This document shows, piece by piece, positions 21,682 to 32,324 of a DNA stretch of 64,000 nt (position 1 is the stretch's first letter; each line of letters begins with the position of its first letter). The notes beneath the pieces are model-generated. The model was given only the letters and a program-made list of their open reading frames with translations, made no database searches and was not told the origin of the DNA. Position numbers and translations under genes: made by a program. The stretch is from Tilletia caries (Eukaryota > Basidiomycota > Exobasidiomycetes > Tilletiales > Tilletiaceae), in NCBI GenBank assembly GCA_032718865.1, contig JALUTQ010000032.1, forward strand, positions 1 to 64,000. Reading direction: 5' to 3'.

Positions 21682-22201
21682 ATGGCACAGGCCATAGCAC
21701 AACCAACAGCAGTCTCTACACAGTCCACAGTGAGTAGCATCCTCCGCATCATCCTTCTACCTCCTCCGAGGGCAGTACCGCCTCAGGCATATTCTAACCC
21801 TCTGACCGCAGACAGCGCGACGCACAAAGGCTCTCCAGACTGCTCGAGGCTCGATCACCCTTCAACAGCACAGCTCTTCCTCCATCTGCTTCTTTCAGCA
21901 GCATCAGCAGCAGCAGTAGAAGGACATCGAAAAGAACGAGGCAGAGTCGGAGTCGGAGTCGGAGGAACAAAAAGAGCAGGACGAAGAGGCGGAACAAGAA
22001 GAAGAGAAGGATGAAAAGGAACAGGAGGAGGAAGATGGGGAGGAAGAGACGGAAGAGCTGGATCAAGAGAAGGTCGAAGCAGACCAAAATAAGGTCCTCC
22101 ACGCAACATCACCAGTGGTCGCTCAATCTGCTCACACTCATCAAGACGTTACCCATGGCCAAGAACAGCCCTCCCCCCTCTCTTTACCCCTTCTTTCATG
22201 A
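21682..22201 (+). CDS. Candidate small acidic protein (spliced, weak)
   Basis: ATG at 21682 opens MAQAIAQPTAVSTQST, followed by a GTGAGT donor at ~21730. An acceptor-like CAG lies near 21811, and a Gln-rich open stretch follows. From about 21923 an open Glu/Lys-rich stretch runs to the TGA at 22199-22201; it holds SESESE and long EEE/EEK segments likely to form a coiled coil or remain disordered. An in-frame TAG lies before the acidic part, so a second intron is needed. The product is unknown and the exon joins are guesses. Confidence 0.28.
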
Positions 22202-23066
22202 GCCCTGACCGTGCGGGAAATTCACTGTATTCTCGATGCTGTAGGGACTTCCATATACGGTATACCGTCTGAGACTTCCACATTCCAAAAGAACCACAGC
22301 ACAGGAAGTTTTATGGTTTCTTGCACCATAGAGAAAAGCGCGAAGCGCTCATTTTACTAGCTGAGTAAATATTGCATTGTTGACACGTGGCGAGCGAAAG
22401 CTAGAAATGCTGTGAGCGGGCTTTCGGCGCCGGGGTGCGTGCAGACTATCCGGGGACTTTCTCTGGAAGTGAGCGGGGGGCCCGCCGGAGATCGGCCGAT
22501 CTGTGGAGACACGAATCACGATCGTGGACGTCTGGGGAAGGTTCGATTGATATATGTACAAGGGCCGATAAGTCCGCCTGCTGGCTGAGCGCTGAGTCGG
22601 GACACGGATAAATTCTACCGAGAGGATGAATGAACTTAGCGTCGTTGGCGGGGCTTGAGAGCCGAGTGGGCGGAGGGGCGTGAGAAATGGTGCGAGAGTG
22701 TGAGTGATGTTCGTCGGGGAAAGTGAGCCGGCTTCTTTGAGATTGAGTTTGGGCTCACTTTTTCGGACCGTGTGTCATATGGCATTATTATTGTGGGCTG
22801 CTGGAGCGTCTGTCTGGCCTTGCCAAGCGGGAGGGATCTGGCCGGGCCTGCATATAGAAAAGGTTCAGACTCGTCTTCAGGCTTCAGCGCGGTCCTTCCC
22901 ACCCACAGCGATAGCAGCAGCAGCGACAGCGACAGCGAGAACAACAAGCACGAGAAGGGTGAGCACTGGACAGCAAGCAGTGGAAGTGGAAGTGGAAGTG
23001 GAAGTGGAAGTGGAAGTGTGCTGATCACTGTGATTCTCTCTGATGATCTGCAGTGATGTTCCTAGG
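22202..23066. other. Intergenic, with (GGAAGT)n repeat
   Basis: No supported gene. A hexamer repeat GTGGAA (about six copies) lies at ~22980-23018. An acceptor-like CAG (23054) follows a donor-like GGTGAGC (22959), so a 5' exon of the next gene may be present here (peptide ending NNKHEK). Confidence 0.4.
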
Positions 23067-26000
23067 ATGAGCTCGCCAACATCAGCACCAGCCTCGGCTT
23101 CAGGCTCACCGCCAGCGCCAGCGTCGAGGTCGCCCCCCGAGCGGCAGCGGCAGCGGCAGCGGCAGCGGCAGCGGCTGATCATCGTGCGCCCGCCGCAGAA
23201 CAAGCAGACGAACCCGCTGAACCTGCAGATCCAGCTGCTCCACCCGCAGCAAGCAGGCAGCCCCAAGGGAAGCACGCGGAGCACAAGCAGCAGGAGCAGC
23301 AGCATCCGATCAGCATCAGCATCAGCACCGCTCTCCGTCTCCAACCTCTCCCTCTTCTCCCAGCCAGACGCACCACAAGCACAACCACCCACGATGTACT
23401 TCTCAGCACGCCCACCCGTCGCATCTCCAGTCTCGTCCACCACCTCGCTCTCCCCGCTCTCGCCTTCCGGGTCCTCGGCGAGCACAGCCTCCGTCAGCAC
23501 AACAACAACACTCACAAGCAGGGGCCGCTCCCTGACGCCGCTCTACAACCTCAACGTGCACAACATCCTGCCCACCACGGTCAACGATGCAAACACAGAG
23601 GCACGCGTCGCCAAATTCGGGCGCAAGACTCTCGACATCGATGGTCTCGGCTCCATCGAGGCACGCCCTCTCTTCCAGGGTCTCAACGATCTCGACACAC
23701 TGCAGCGACAGCTCGAGCTCACCGTCGGCATTCGCACCGGTCTCGAACCTGCTCAACACCAACCACAGCTCTCCCAGTCGAAAGCCTCATCCTCCGGCTT
23801 GTTCAGCTCCACTCTCAACCTCGGCTCCTCATCAGCCCACGGCCGCATTCAGGAGGAGGACGATGACGACGAGGGCACCCAGTCGCAGCCGCCTACGAGC
23901 TTCCAGGCCATGACGCCCGAGGCACAAGCCCACAGTGACCCAGCCCCACCAGCAGCTGAAGATCCTACTCCCACCCCACGCATCGCCTTCCCATCCCTCT
24001 CGCCCCGGCTTCAAGTCTCCAACACACCTTCATCGCCAGCAGGGTCCCCCATCGCAGCTCTCGGCAACAAGCTCGTGAACAGGTTCAAACGGTTCAGCAT
24101 CGGGTCTACCGCCGCCGCCGAGCGCAGCGTCTCCCCAGCCAGATCCCTCGCAGACGATCCCAGCTCCCTTTCCAGCAAACGGCCCAGGAGTGTCGCTGCT
24201 CCGACCCCAGACTCCACTCTCGAAGCCGATACGGCTGGCAGCGATCATCTCCACGCAAACGCAACCACGACGGCCTCCGATAAATCTCGGTCCGTATCCC
24301 CCGCTTCCTCCTCCCAGGACCGCAGTCGTCGAAACTCAGCCAACCCTCCCGGACGGGCCGTCTCTTTATCCGCCGCATCACAAACTTCAGCAGCGCCTTT
24401 CTCTCTCATCGGCCTCACCGCACCGTCTATGCTGTCCTCCACATCCGCCATTTCGACATCCTCCACCCAACAACACACGGGAGAAGTCGTCTCGGCCCTC
24501 GTACCCGCTCCGCCGCGCCTACTGGGCGAGCGACGACTGGATGGGTACTACTGGACGGTGAGGAAATGGACGCCTCGGACTGCGGCTGGACCGCAGTCCC
24601 CACCTGTGAACTCCGCCGCTGGCGCTGGTGGGATCGGATCCAAGTTCTCACTCCGTCGACGGGTCAGCGAGGAAGGTCTCGGACTCATCGGTCCTTCTTC
24701 TTCTCCCAATGCCGGCCCGAGCAAACCCCTCAACATGGCCACCTCCCCGCTCGACGGCGCTCGGCGCAGTATGAGTCTTGTCCGCCGCTCGCTCCAGATC
24801 TCACAAACCGAAGCGGACTCCATTAAAGGAGGAGGACCTTCCTCGGACTCGCTCTCCCTCTCGCCCTCGCGTGGGGCGGGGGCGACGTCCCCTCGTATGA
24901 GCATCAGTAGCGGTTTCTCCGGGATCGGGGCGAAGTTGCTAAGTGCGGCCAAAGTGGGCGCGAATGCTGCTGCTACTACCACGTCGTCGTTGTCATTGGG
25001 CCCTCAACAGCAGCAACACGTGTCTACGGCTCCGGGCTCGAATCCGGTCCTCACAGCCGTGTGGAATAAGTTCCATCTGCACAATCGGCTGGTGCTTATC
25101 GAGCAGGGAGGCATCATTTCTCGTGAGCGGGAACAGGAGCGCGAGGCCGGTAATGGGCACGTCTACCTCCGATCGCCCTCCATCACCCCCTCGACCCTTC
25201 TCCAAGTCGGCTCGGAAACGTCCAGCGTCCGCCGCGAGTCCGCCACGAGCTCCGTCGCAGGCACCGATAAAACCGCCTCCTTCACCAGCTCGCCATCCGC
25301 GTCCTCCGCGGCCCTCTCCTCGAATCCTATGCACGAACCCAGCCACCACGGCACAGTAACAACGTCAGTGATGGCAGGGCTGATCCCGCACCCGCCGGCG
25401 GAAACGATCGAGGTCCGTTTCGAATGGACGCGCGAGAGTCGAGTGTCGAAAGCGCGCAAACAGCGGGAGGACGCGCTTGTAGGTGCTGCCAAAGCCAGGG
25501 TACGAGCCGCGGCGGCGGCCGCGGTGGAGAGGAGACGGAGTCGGAGGGCCGGTGCTGCTTCTGAGTCTGCGGCCTTCGACGGTGGATTGGCGCCCAGTCC
25601 GCGCAGTCAGCCGATCGGTCTGCCTCCTGCGCAGCCACAGCCACAGGACGCGGAGCCACCTTGCACTCCGGCGGCGAAGAGTGTGGGGAGCAAGTTGGTT
25701 GCTGCTTGTGGTGGGCTGGCCAGCTGGAGTTTTGGTGGGGGCGATGTTTCTTCCGGTGCTGGTACCGGTGAGCAGAGGCCGCGGCTGCGGCAGTCGTCTG
25801 TCCCCTCGGTGGGGATGGGAGGGAAGGACCTCATGGAGGATGCGGGCGTTCGTGTGACGCCTGCGTCGCCGTTGGTTCCACAATCACCGCCGCCCGTCAA
25901 AGGAACAGGAACAGCGGCACCCTCCGTCTTCCCGTCATGCTGCTTCGGGGGCCCGCTCAACTCGGTCGCTGCTGCCGCTGCCGCGAACATACTCAGCCAC

Positions 26001-27194
26001 ATACCCACCTCGGCCGCCGAGTTCTGGAAAGTCTCGGCGGGGTTGGCCCTCCCGGCGACAACGATTGCTGCACCGCTCGGGTCGGTCCCCTGCAGTCGTG
26101 CGGCCTCGGCGGGTGGACTGACGATCGCTCCGCTGGGGGATCGGACGCCTACGATGGAGCGTGGGGATCTTATCGACTCGTATCACGCGCGTCGTCCGTC
26201 GATGGGTGGCGAGGCGCGCGTCGGAGCGGGTGGGGTGCGGCCGGGTAGTATGTTCTTGGACGCTACTGGTGTCGTTGGCGCTGCGGATGGGGGCAGTCGG
26301 CGGACGAGTTATGCGGGGACGAGCAGTACAGCGGGCGGCGAGAGTGGGATATCGAGCGATAGTCAGCTGCTTTCCCATTCGGACCCGGTCGGGCAGGGAC
26401 GGAGATCGCCCTCGGCTGTGGTGGAGGCGCGTCAGGCTGCGGTGGACAAGCTTGAAGGTGCGGGTATGGGCAGCGGCGCGATGCGGAGGTTGAACAGCCG
26501 GTCCGAGGGCGCGCGAACGATCTCGAATCATCGGTCGAGGTGGGGGTCGGAGATGACGGGGATTACCGACATCGACGCGCCCACAATGGCCGGCAAACCA
26601 GGGTTGGACGAACGAGGAGGGGATGAGGACGAAGAGGAAGAGCTCTCGGATCAGGAAGACTCTGAACGGCCGTGGATGTGCCACCTCGTCCTGAGCCCGA
26701 GCGTCCGGATCCCACTCGGCACCCTCGCGCCCGCGCCTTACCACCCGAAAATCGTCGCCCAACTCGCGATCCCTGCCCCCTTGCCCGACCTGAGGCAGAG
26801 CGGGCTCGGGCCAGGTGCACGCGGGATCAGCAGGGAGGAGCTGAAGGACGTCGTTAGTGTGACGGCGATGCACCTCGTCGTCCGGGAAGGGTTTGGGGGC
26901 ATTGGCAAGGTTCCCGGTGCCGGTGGGAGGCCACAGACGGCCTCTTCGTTCATCCCGCCGGGCGCCACGGGTCTGACCAGTCTCGGTGCTGGTTCCGGTG
27001 CGGCTCGGTCGTCGCCCAGCTTGGACCTGCCTGCCTCGTCCTCGCCGGCGGCTATGATCGCTGCGCAGTCCTCGATGACGGCTGCGGCGTCGCATGCTCG
27101 CCGACCTGGGTGGAGGTTGAGCATGGGCGCGCCGAACTCGAACGCGAATGCGGAAACGACGGAGGTCCCTCGCTCGGCTGCTGCAATGGGATGA
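23067..27194 (+). CDS. Large Ser/Pro-rich conserved-looking protein of unknown function
   Basis: One uninterrupted frame of about 1375 residues; I chose ATG 23067 (MSSPTSAPAS), although the frame is open 8 codons further up and an upstream exon is possible. Most of the chain is low-complexity (Ser, Ala, Pro, Gln). Ordered blocks stand out: residues ~155-210 (LTPLYNLNVHNILPTTV, then a GRKTLDIDGLGSIE segment), ~490 (ERRLDGYYWTVRKW), ~660 (NPVLTAVWNKFHLHNRL), ~780 (EVRFEWTRES), and a C-terminal block ~1210-1280 (PWMCHLVLSPSVRIPLG...). I do not recognise the family. Phospho-rich signalling or scaffold proteins look like this, but no function can be assigned. Codon use is GC-rich like its neighbours. 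Confidence 0.75.
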   Translation: MSSPTSAPASASGSPPAPASRSPPERQRQRQRQRQRLIIVRPPQNKQTNPLNLQIQLLHPQQAGSPKGSTRSTSSRSSSIRSASASAPLSVSNLSLFSQPDAPQAQPPTMYFSARPPVASPVSSTTSLSPLSPSGSSASTASVSTTTTLTSRGRSLTPLYNLNVHNILPTTVNDANTEARVAKFGRKTLDIDGLGSIEARPLFQGLNDLDTLQRQLELTVGIRTGLEPAQHQPQLSQSKASSSGLFSSTLNLGSSSAHGRIQEEDDDDEGTQSQPPTSFQAMTPEAQAHSDPAPPAAEDPTPTPRIAFPSLSPRLQVSNTPSSPAGSPIAALGNKLVNRFKRFSIGSTAAAERSVSPARSLADDPSSLSSKRPRSVAAPTPDSTLEADTAGSDHLHANATTTASDKSRSVSPASSSQDRSRRNSANPPGRAVSLSAASQTSAAPFSLIGLTAPSMLSSTSAISTSSTQQHTGEVVSALVPAPPRLLGERRLDGYYWTVRKWTPRTAAGPQSPPVNSAAGAGGIGSKFSLRRRVSEEGLGLIGPSSSPNAGPSKPLNMATSPLDGARRSMSLVRRSLQISQTEADSIKGGGPSSDSLSLSPSRGAGATSPRMSISSGFSGIGAKLLSAAKVGANAAATTTSSLSLGPQQQQHVSTAPGSNPVLTAVWNKFHLHNRLVLIEQGGIISREREQEREAGNGHVYLRSPSITPSTLLQVGSETSSVRRESATSSVAGTDKTASFTSSPSASSAALSSNPMHEPSHHGTVTTSVMAGLIPHPPAETIEVRFEWTRESRVSKARKQREDALVGAAKARVRAAAAAAVERRRSRRAGAASESAAFDGGLAPSPRSQPIGLPPAQPQPQDAEPPCTPAAKSVGSKLVAACGGLASWSFGGGDVSSGAGTGEQRPRLRQSSVPSVGMGGKDLMEDAGVRVTPASPLVPQSPPPVKGTGTAAPSVFPSCCFGGPLNSVAAAAAANILSHIPTSAAEFWKVSAGLALPATTIAAPLGSVPCSRAASAGGLTIAPLGDRTPTMERGDLIDSYHARRPSMGGEARVGAGGVRPGSMFLDATGVVGAADGGSRRTSYAGTSSTAGGESGISSDSQLLSHSDPVGQGRRSPSAVVEARQAAVDKLEGAGMGSGAMRRLNSRSEGARTISNHRSRWGSEMTGITDIDAPTMAGKPGLDERGGDEDEEEELSDQEDSERPWMCHLVLSPSVRIPLGTLAPAPYHPKIVAQLAIPAPLPDLRQSGLGPGARGISREELKDVVSVTAMHLVVREGFGGIGKVPGAGGRPQTASSFIPPGATGLTSLGAGSGAARSSPSLDLPASSSPAAMIAAQSSMTAAASHARRPGWRLSMGAPNSNANAETTEVPRSAAAMG

Positions 27195-27953
27195 GCGACA
27201 TACAATTTGGCGACAAAAGGCGTATACTCGCATAGGGTGAGTTCTTTTCCCATGCTACATCAGCTCCCAGATACGCAAGTTTGTGTTTTCATAGAACTGA
27301 CATCCTTCCTCCCCCCGGCTTACTTTCTTCAGACTCGACTCCGGTTTGCTCTGATCTCTCTGTAACAACAACCCATCCAACCTCTTTTATACCACACGGC
27401 TCTCTTCGTCCTCTTTTTTGAGTTAATCGGTCCCACCCACCACCTCCCCCAAGCTTTTCGCCCGTCGGACCCCTTGCCTTGCATCGTACCCCCTTCCAAT
27501 CGGGGAACATCAACGAGGAACGAACGGGCACGAGCACGAACGGGGTTGCATTGACGTGTCTTCCCTCGAAATACGTTATCTTTCTCCCGTATCACTAATA
27601 GAGACAACCCCTCTCCAACCCTCTCGCCGCCCACCTCTCCACTTCGTGTTTGACATATCTGACTTCCCTTCTCGCGGTCTTGTTACGGTCTTTGGCTTGT
27701 TTATCCCGCCCACCTTTTTGTTCTCGTCCAGGTGAAATCCGCCTCAATACCTCAATACCACCTTCGCATTTCACACCACGGAGAGTTGAGGGAAGCTTCG
27801 ACTTTGTGCTTGCGAGTGTCCGATGTTTGTGAGGGAGAGAAAGAAAGAGAGAGTATGATACAACTGCCCGAGCGCGGCACAAGAGTACCGAGTACCAGAT
27901 CGGATGTTTGCTGCCGGGGGGAAAAAGAAGTCTCCGTCGCTAAGAAGCTAGCC
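27195..27953. other. Intergenic between convergent genes
   Basis: The 3' flanks of the 23067 gene (+) and the 5-oxoprolinase remnant (-). No supported gene. A pyrimidine-rich stretch at 27295-27720 has no open frame of note. Confidence 0.5.
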
Positions 27954-30549
27954 TCAAGCTCCCAATTGCGCAGCGCTGCGATCGGCAAGACTTCCCCATG
28001 CACGATGACTGGACGCACCAACGGCCTGCGTCCGACTCTTCATCCCCCCATCCTTCTCCTCCTCCTCCTCCTCCTCCTCCTCGCCTGCGGCAACTCCCGC
28101 CGCCTCCCCGGGCGGACCCCAGCCTCCTCCACCGGGCGTCTCAATGACGATCCGGTCCCCGCGTCCGAACCGGGCCGTAGTCTTCCCACCCAAATTGATC
28201 GTCCTCGCCCTATCGACCAACTTCAACTTCCCTCCCTCTCCGCGGGAAGCAGCAGCAGCCCGATCCAGATCCCCATCCGCCTCTCTCCGCCGCTTTATCC
28301 ACGAGTTCCGGCCGCGCATGGCGTCCTGCCCGCCTTGGAGGCCATAGGGCGCGAACACTCGTCGTTCGGACAGGATGCTGACTTGGATCGAGGGGCTGAG
28401 GAACTCGATGTCGCGGATGACGCCGCAGCCGCCGGTGTACTTGCCTGCGCCGCCGGAATTGGGGCGGAGGGAGAATTGGCGGAGGACGACGGGGTAGCGG
28501 CGTTCGAAGATTTCCGGGTCTCTGAGGGAGGACGACGAGGGATTTCCTTCGAATGTCAGGTTCCCATTGAGCACGGAGATGGAGGGCAGGATCACGATAC
28601 TCACGTAATACGAGTGTTGGTCATGTGTGTATGAACGCCACTGGTTCCGTGCCAGGAGGGCCCAGCGCCAGCTGCCCGTTGATAAAGAGAGAGGGAAAGG
28701 TCAGAAAGGAGTGTCGGAGAGGAGTATGAGCTTCTGCTTTGCGAAACTCACATCCTCCTGCGATCGTCTCGTAGTAGCCAAAGCCCTCGACGTGGTTCCC
28801 TTGCTCGTCCCGACCGCCCAGTCCAAACGTCAGGCTGTGATGATCGAAGAGTACAAGTCGTGAGCAAACATGAGAAGAGCAATTACACGTATGAAAAGCG
28901 ACTGCTCACTTGTTGCAGCATCCCTGACTGGCAGCGCACGCCTCAAAAGCACGCAGAACCACATCCGTTATTCTCTGACTCGTCATCACATTCCCACCAA
29001 CGACAGCCGCGCTATCGCTCGGGTCCAGCAAACAGCCCTTGGGGATCTTGATCTCGATCGGCTCGAGACAGCCTTGGTTGAGCGGGATCTCTTGGGAGAC
29101 CATGGAGCGGAGACAGTAGATGATGGCGGACGCGACTACGGATCGGGGGCAGTTGAAGTTGAATATGACTTCGGGCCCGGTGCCCTGTTTGGACAAATAA
29201 GTGCGGTTGAGAGATAGGTGCTCGCATGTATAGGAGCATGATCAGTTTCGCGATTTCGGCTCACGCACCTCGAAATCGAAGATGGCGGAACCTTCTTCCT
29301 TGTTGATCTTGACCGACAGGGCAATTGGTGTCCCGTCGTCCATATACTGTAGGGCCGCATTCAACGATGGTTAGTCGAGAATACATGCATCAAAATTGTC
29401 GTGTAATAGGAGCGATGGAGCCTCACATCGATGGCTTTGAGCTCGTCTGTGTGCTGCTTGTGAGCGACCTCTCTGAGAAGGTTCCGGACGGCGTAATCAG
29501 CATTGGCCCGGATGTGGGACATGTACTGCGATGATGAATGGCCGTATAGCGTCAGTACCTCGTACCAGTGCGGTTGGACACGCCTGAATGCAAGCTCACC
29601 TCTTGCACGGTCTGCAAGCTCCACTCTTCGACAAGCATCTGGATGAGATTGATGCCCTTCTGATTGGCGGCAATCTGTGCCTTGAGGTCGCTTTCCACAT
29701 CGCGGAAGCACCGTGACCCTGAGCATCCTGGGTACTGGGCTGGATCGTGTACGAGGAGCTTTTCGAGGCCTTCGTGATCGAAGACGCCTTCGGAGACGAT
29801 CTTGAAGGAGAAAATCGCTGCGCCTTCTTCTCTGAGGTGGGTTGAAGTGGGCGGCATGGATCCTATGTATGTCAGGCAAGCACCGCAGCAAATGTCAGAG
29901 AGAAGGGTAACAACGAATATGTAGTTGCATAGGAACTCACCTGGCAAGATGCCACCGATGTCAGCATGATGTCCGCGCGTGGCACAGAAGAAGATGATTT
30001 CGTCCATCCCCTTCCCAGTCTCCTCCTTAAAGACAGGTGTGATGACGGTCATGTCAGGCAAGTGACTTCCGCCTGCCGCAGGGTGGTTCGCCAGGATGAC
30101 GTCTCCCGGCTGGAAGCGCTCTCCCTTTGACTTGAGATGGTCGATCTGCCAGCGAACGGCGTATGACATCGAGCCGAGATGGACGGGCAGGTGGGGCGCA
30201 TTGGCGACCAGGGACCCGTCTGGGGAGAAGAGCGCGGCGGAGAAGTCGAGGCGCTCTTTGATATTCGTCGACACCGAGGTCTGCTCGCTGAGGAACAAAG
30301 AGGAGAAGCGGTCAGACTGCATTGACATCAAGAGATACAAATTCAGTAGACAGAGCAAACGACGACTTACAGGACTCTTCCCATCGCCTCTGCAATTGCG
30401 ATAAAGCGCTGTCCAAACAGACTGAGCAAGATCGGATCAGCGTCAGCATGAGTCTGCTTCTCTCCGCCAACACCGCCGCCACCGCCGCTGCCTGCGCGCG
30501 CACCAGCACCCGCGCTTCCACTTCCTTGCTTCTGCGATGCGTCTGTCAT
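27954..30549 (-). pseudogene. OXP1: 5-oxoprolinase, only the HyuB (hydantoinase B) half remains
   Basis: Nine exons can be joined on the minus strand: 30549-30371, 30287-29941, 29862-29600, 29525-29427, 29346-29269, 29184-28910, 28834-28752, 28671-28605, 28521-27954. All joins keep frame (~652 residues from ATG 30549). The product matches the C-terminal half of 5-oxoprolinase (ATP-dependent opening of 5-oxoproline to glutamate, glutathione cycle, cytosol): [81 protein letters not shown] and GGGGWG. The ~700-residue HyuA half that should precede it is absent from the upstream sequence, and a Gly-rich start replaces it. Full-length eukaryotic enzymes are ~1290 residues. The open exons suggest recent truncation or an expressed fragment. 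A poly-Glu C-terminal tail is probably read-through beyond the family's normal end. Confidence 0.82.
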
Positions 30550-31195
30550 CTTGTATATGGCAAGTCAGTTCGAAGGTACGAGTCAAGGTCGGCCGCAACC
30601 TTCGCGCTTGTGTTGGTCAGCGTCATGGTGAGCTGGGAACGGGCCATGAACAGCACAGAACTGCTGCAGAACGGTAGCACACCTCAAAATCTCAAATCGC
30701 CCTCTCACAGCTCCCGCGACTCCTGAACGACGTCGACGACACTCACAAAGATCCAAACGTATGGAAGCGCGGCCAGTGTCAGGCTCCGTCGGCGTGGGGA
30801 CCCTTTCGGGAAGACGTGCCTTGCTGATGATTTCTGTTTCACAGATTTGCTGGCCTGTCGCTCCGGAGTCCGGATGGTGTGCAGCGAGCGAGGTCGTCGT
30901 CTGTCACAAGCTCTCATCGCACTCAGACCTGACCCTTGTTGACCGCGAACAAAGGGAGGCGCTGATTCGTTTCTGATGGCTTGAACGCTGACCATCCATG
31001 CATCCTGTACTGATCAGTGTCGACAGCTCATCATCATGATTTCTTCTCTTGACCTCTCGCACTTCCCTATTTAAGCAGGACCATTCCAGGCCGAATTTTT
31101 GCTCTTCTCCTCACTCCGCCAGTTACTTCTGCTTCCCCTCTCCACTATCAGATGATCTCCGCCCTCTCAGCTTCATCTTCAAAGCCAAACGAACC
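30550..31195. other. Duplicated promoter region of gene 31196
   Basis: From about 30770 this resembles 38400-38890 upstream of the twin gene, with shared blocks such as GGTCGGCGT-like, AAAGGGAGGCGCTGATTCG and CTGATCAGTGTC. It contains no gene. The break between this block and the 5-oxoprolinase remnant lies near 30.6-30.75 kb. Confidence 0.6.
31068..31075 (+). promoter_or_regulatory. TATA-like element of gene 31196
   Basis: TATTTAAG lies ~120 nt before the ATG. The same place in the twin promoter reads TACTTAAG (near 38750), followed by the same GCAGG, so the motif is conserved between duplicates. Confidence 0.35.
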
Positions 31196-32080
31196 ATGGC
31201 GCTCCATCTGCTCCGCCAACGGGCCCTGCCCCTCCTTCAGCCTCAGCTCCGCAGCATTCCAAGCCTCTCCCACGAACTCGCCCGGGCCACAACTGGACCA
31301 GTGAAGGCGCTCTTCCTCAGCAATGTTCGCTCCTTTGCCAGCGCTGTGAGGTACTCTCAGCCGAGCCTGTCTTCGACTTTCACTCAGCGAGCCATTCCTC
31401 AGATCGCCCTCTCTCGCCAAGGTGCCAAGCTCAGTATTGGATCGACTAACGTCCCAATGTCCACCTTCACCAACGGAATCAACCTCACCCAGGCAGCTGC
31501 CACCCGATCGTTCACATCCTCTTCGCTTCAGCAAGCGGGCAGGAAGGCTAAGGCAACGCCTTTCCGAGCTCGTCAGCCAGTCGGCATGAAGGCTCGCGGT
31601 GCTACAAAGACGCAGGGGCAAAGGGTCACAGTCATACGCGCAGCACGTACTGTTTGCTCACGTCCACACAAGAAACAGCAGCGGCGCAAAGCTGAACTTA
31701 ACGCAACTAGTGCCAAAGCGCCTCCTAAAGACGCGCCTCGGCCCAAATACTCTCTGGACGTCAACACCTCCAAGTTGATTTCCCACCTTGACCTTGAGCA
31801 GAGTCGGACGTCAAGCACCACGGTCCATTTCGTCGACCGCTACTTCCGCTGGCTCAAAGCTCAGGGATTGCAAAACCGCAAGATGTCGACGTCTACGCGG
31901 TCTTCAAGTGCGTCTGAGTCAATTGGGACAAGTTCGACTTCCGCCTCTGAAGTACAGCGAGTTCCACCCCCGTTGCCAACGCACAATACGTCACCCCCGC
32001 CCCAACCAGGGGCACGAACGATCTCGGACCTCGTCGCTTCCAGCAATTCCTTCTCTAGCTCGAACTGGACCCACTTCTGA
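31196..32080 (+). CDS. Basic protein with mitochondrial-like N-terminus, duplicated (copy A)
   Basis: Single exon, 294 residues from ATG 31196; this start is shared with the twin at 38893 and gives a typical amphipathic Arg-rich presequence (MALHLLRQRALPLLQPQL). The open frame extends upstream to 31049, but that part is the leader. The middle (residues 110-190) is very basic (KAKATPFRARQ, RPHKKQQRRK), and the C-terminus is Ser/Pro-rich with VQRVPPPLP. It shares ~50% residues with the twin; the tail blocks VQRVPPPL, ISDLVA/VSDLIA and PRPKYSLDV/SRSKYSLDV are best kept. Function unknown; a mitochondrial matrix or RNA-binding role is only a guess. Confidence 0.72.
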   Translation: MALHLLRQRALPLLQPQLRSIPSLSHELARATTGPVKALFLSNVRSFASAVRYSQPSLSSTFTQRAIPQIALSRQGAKLSIGSTNVPMSTFTNGINLTQAAATRSFTSSSLQQAGRKAKATPFRARQPVGMKARGATKTQGQRVTVIRAARTVCSRPHKKQQRRKAELNATSAKAPPKDAPRPKYSLDVNTSKLISHLDLEQSRTSSTTVHFVDRYFRWLKAQGLQNRKMSTSTRSSSASESIGTSSTSASEVQRVPPPLPTHNTSPPPQPGARTISDLVASSNSFSSSNWTHF

Positions 32081-32324
32081 TTATAGCGAACCCCTCCTAC
32101 TTGTACGCTCTCCCAATGGCTCTCAGAAATCAGAATGGACACTATCAATTCTTTCGCATACCATGGCGCACATCGTCGACCCTCATCGTATCTCAAACTT
32201 CCAGCTGTTGCAAGGCATGTTAACAAGCAACATAAATCACTCTGAAGCAGATAACACAGTCGATGAACATGTGATGGCATGGAAGTGACCAAGGGGTAGA
32301 ATTTGAAAGTTTTTTGCTCCCACC

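Noticed and set aside
25935..27233. 432-codon minus-strand frame under the Ser-rich gene
   Set aside because: Arg/His-rich shadow of a GC-rich coding strand; no domain, and the + strand frame is longer.
30705..30995. Missing HyuA part of 5-oxoprolinase in the minus-strand frame here
   Set aside because: Translated sequence has no HyuA motifs and belongs to the duplicated promoter block.
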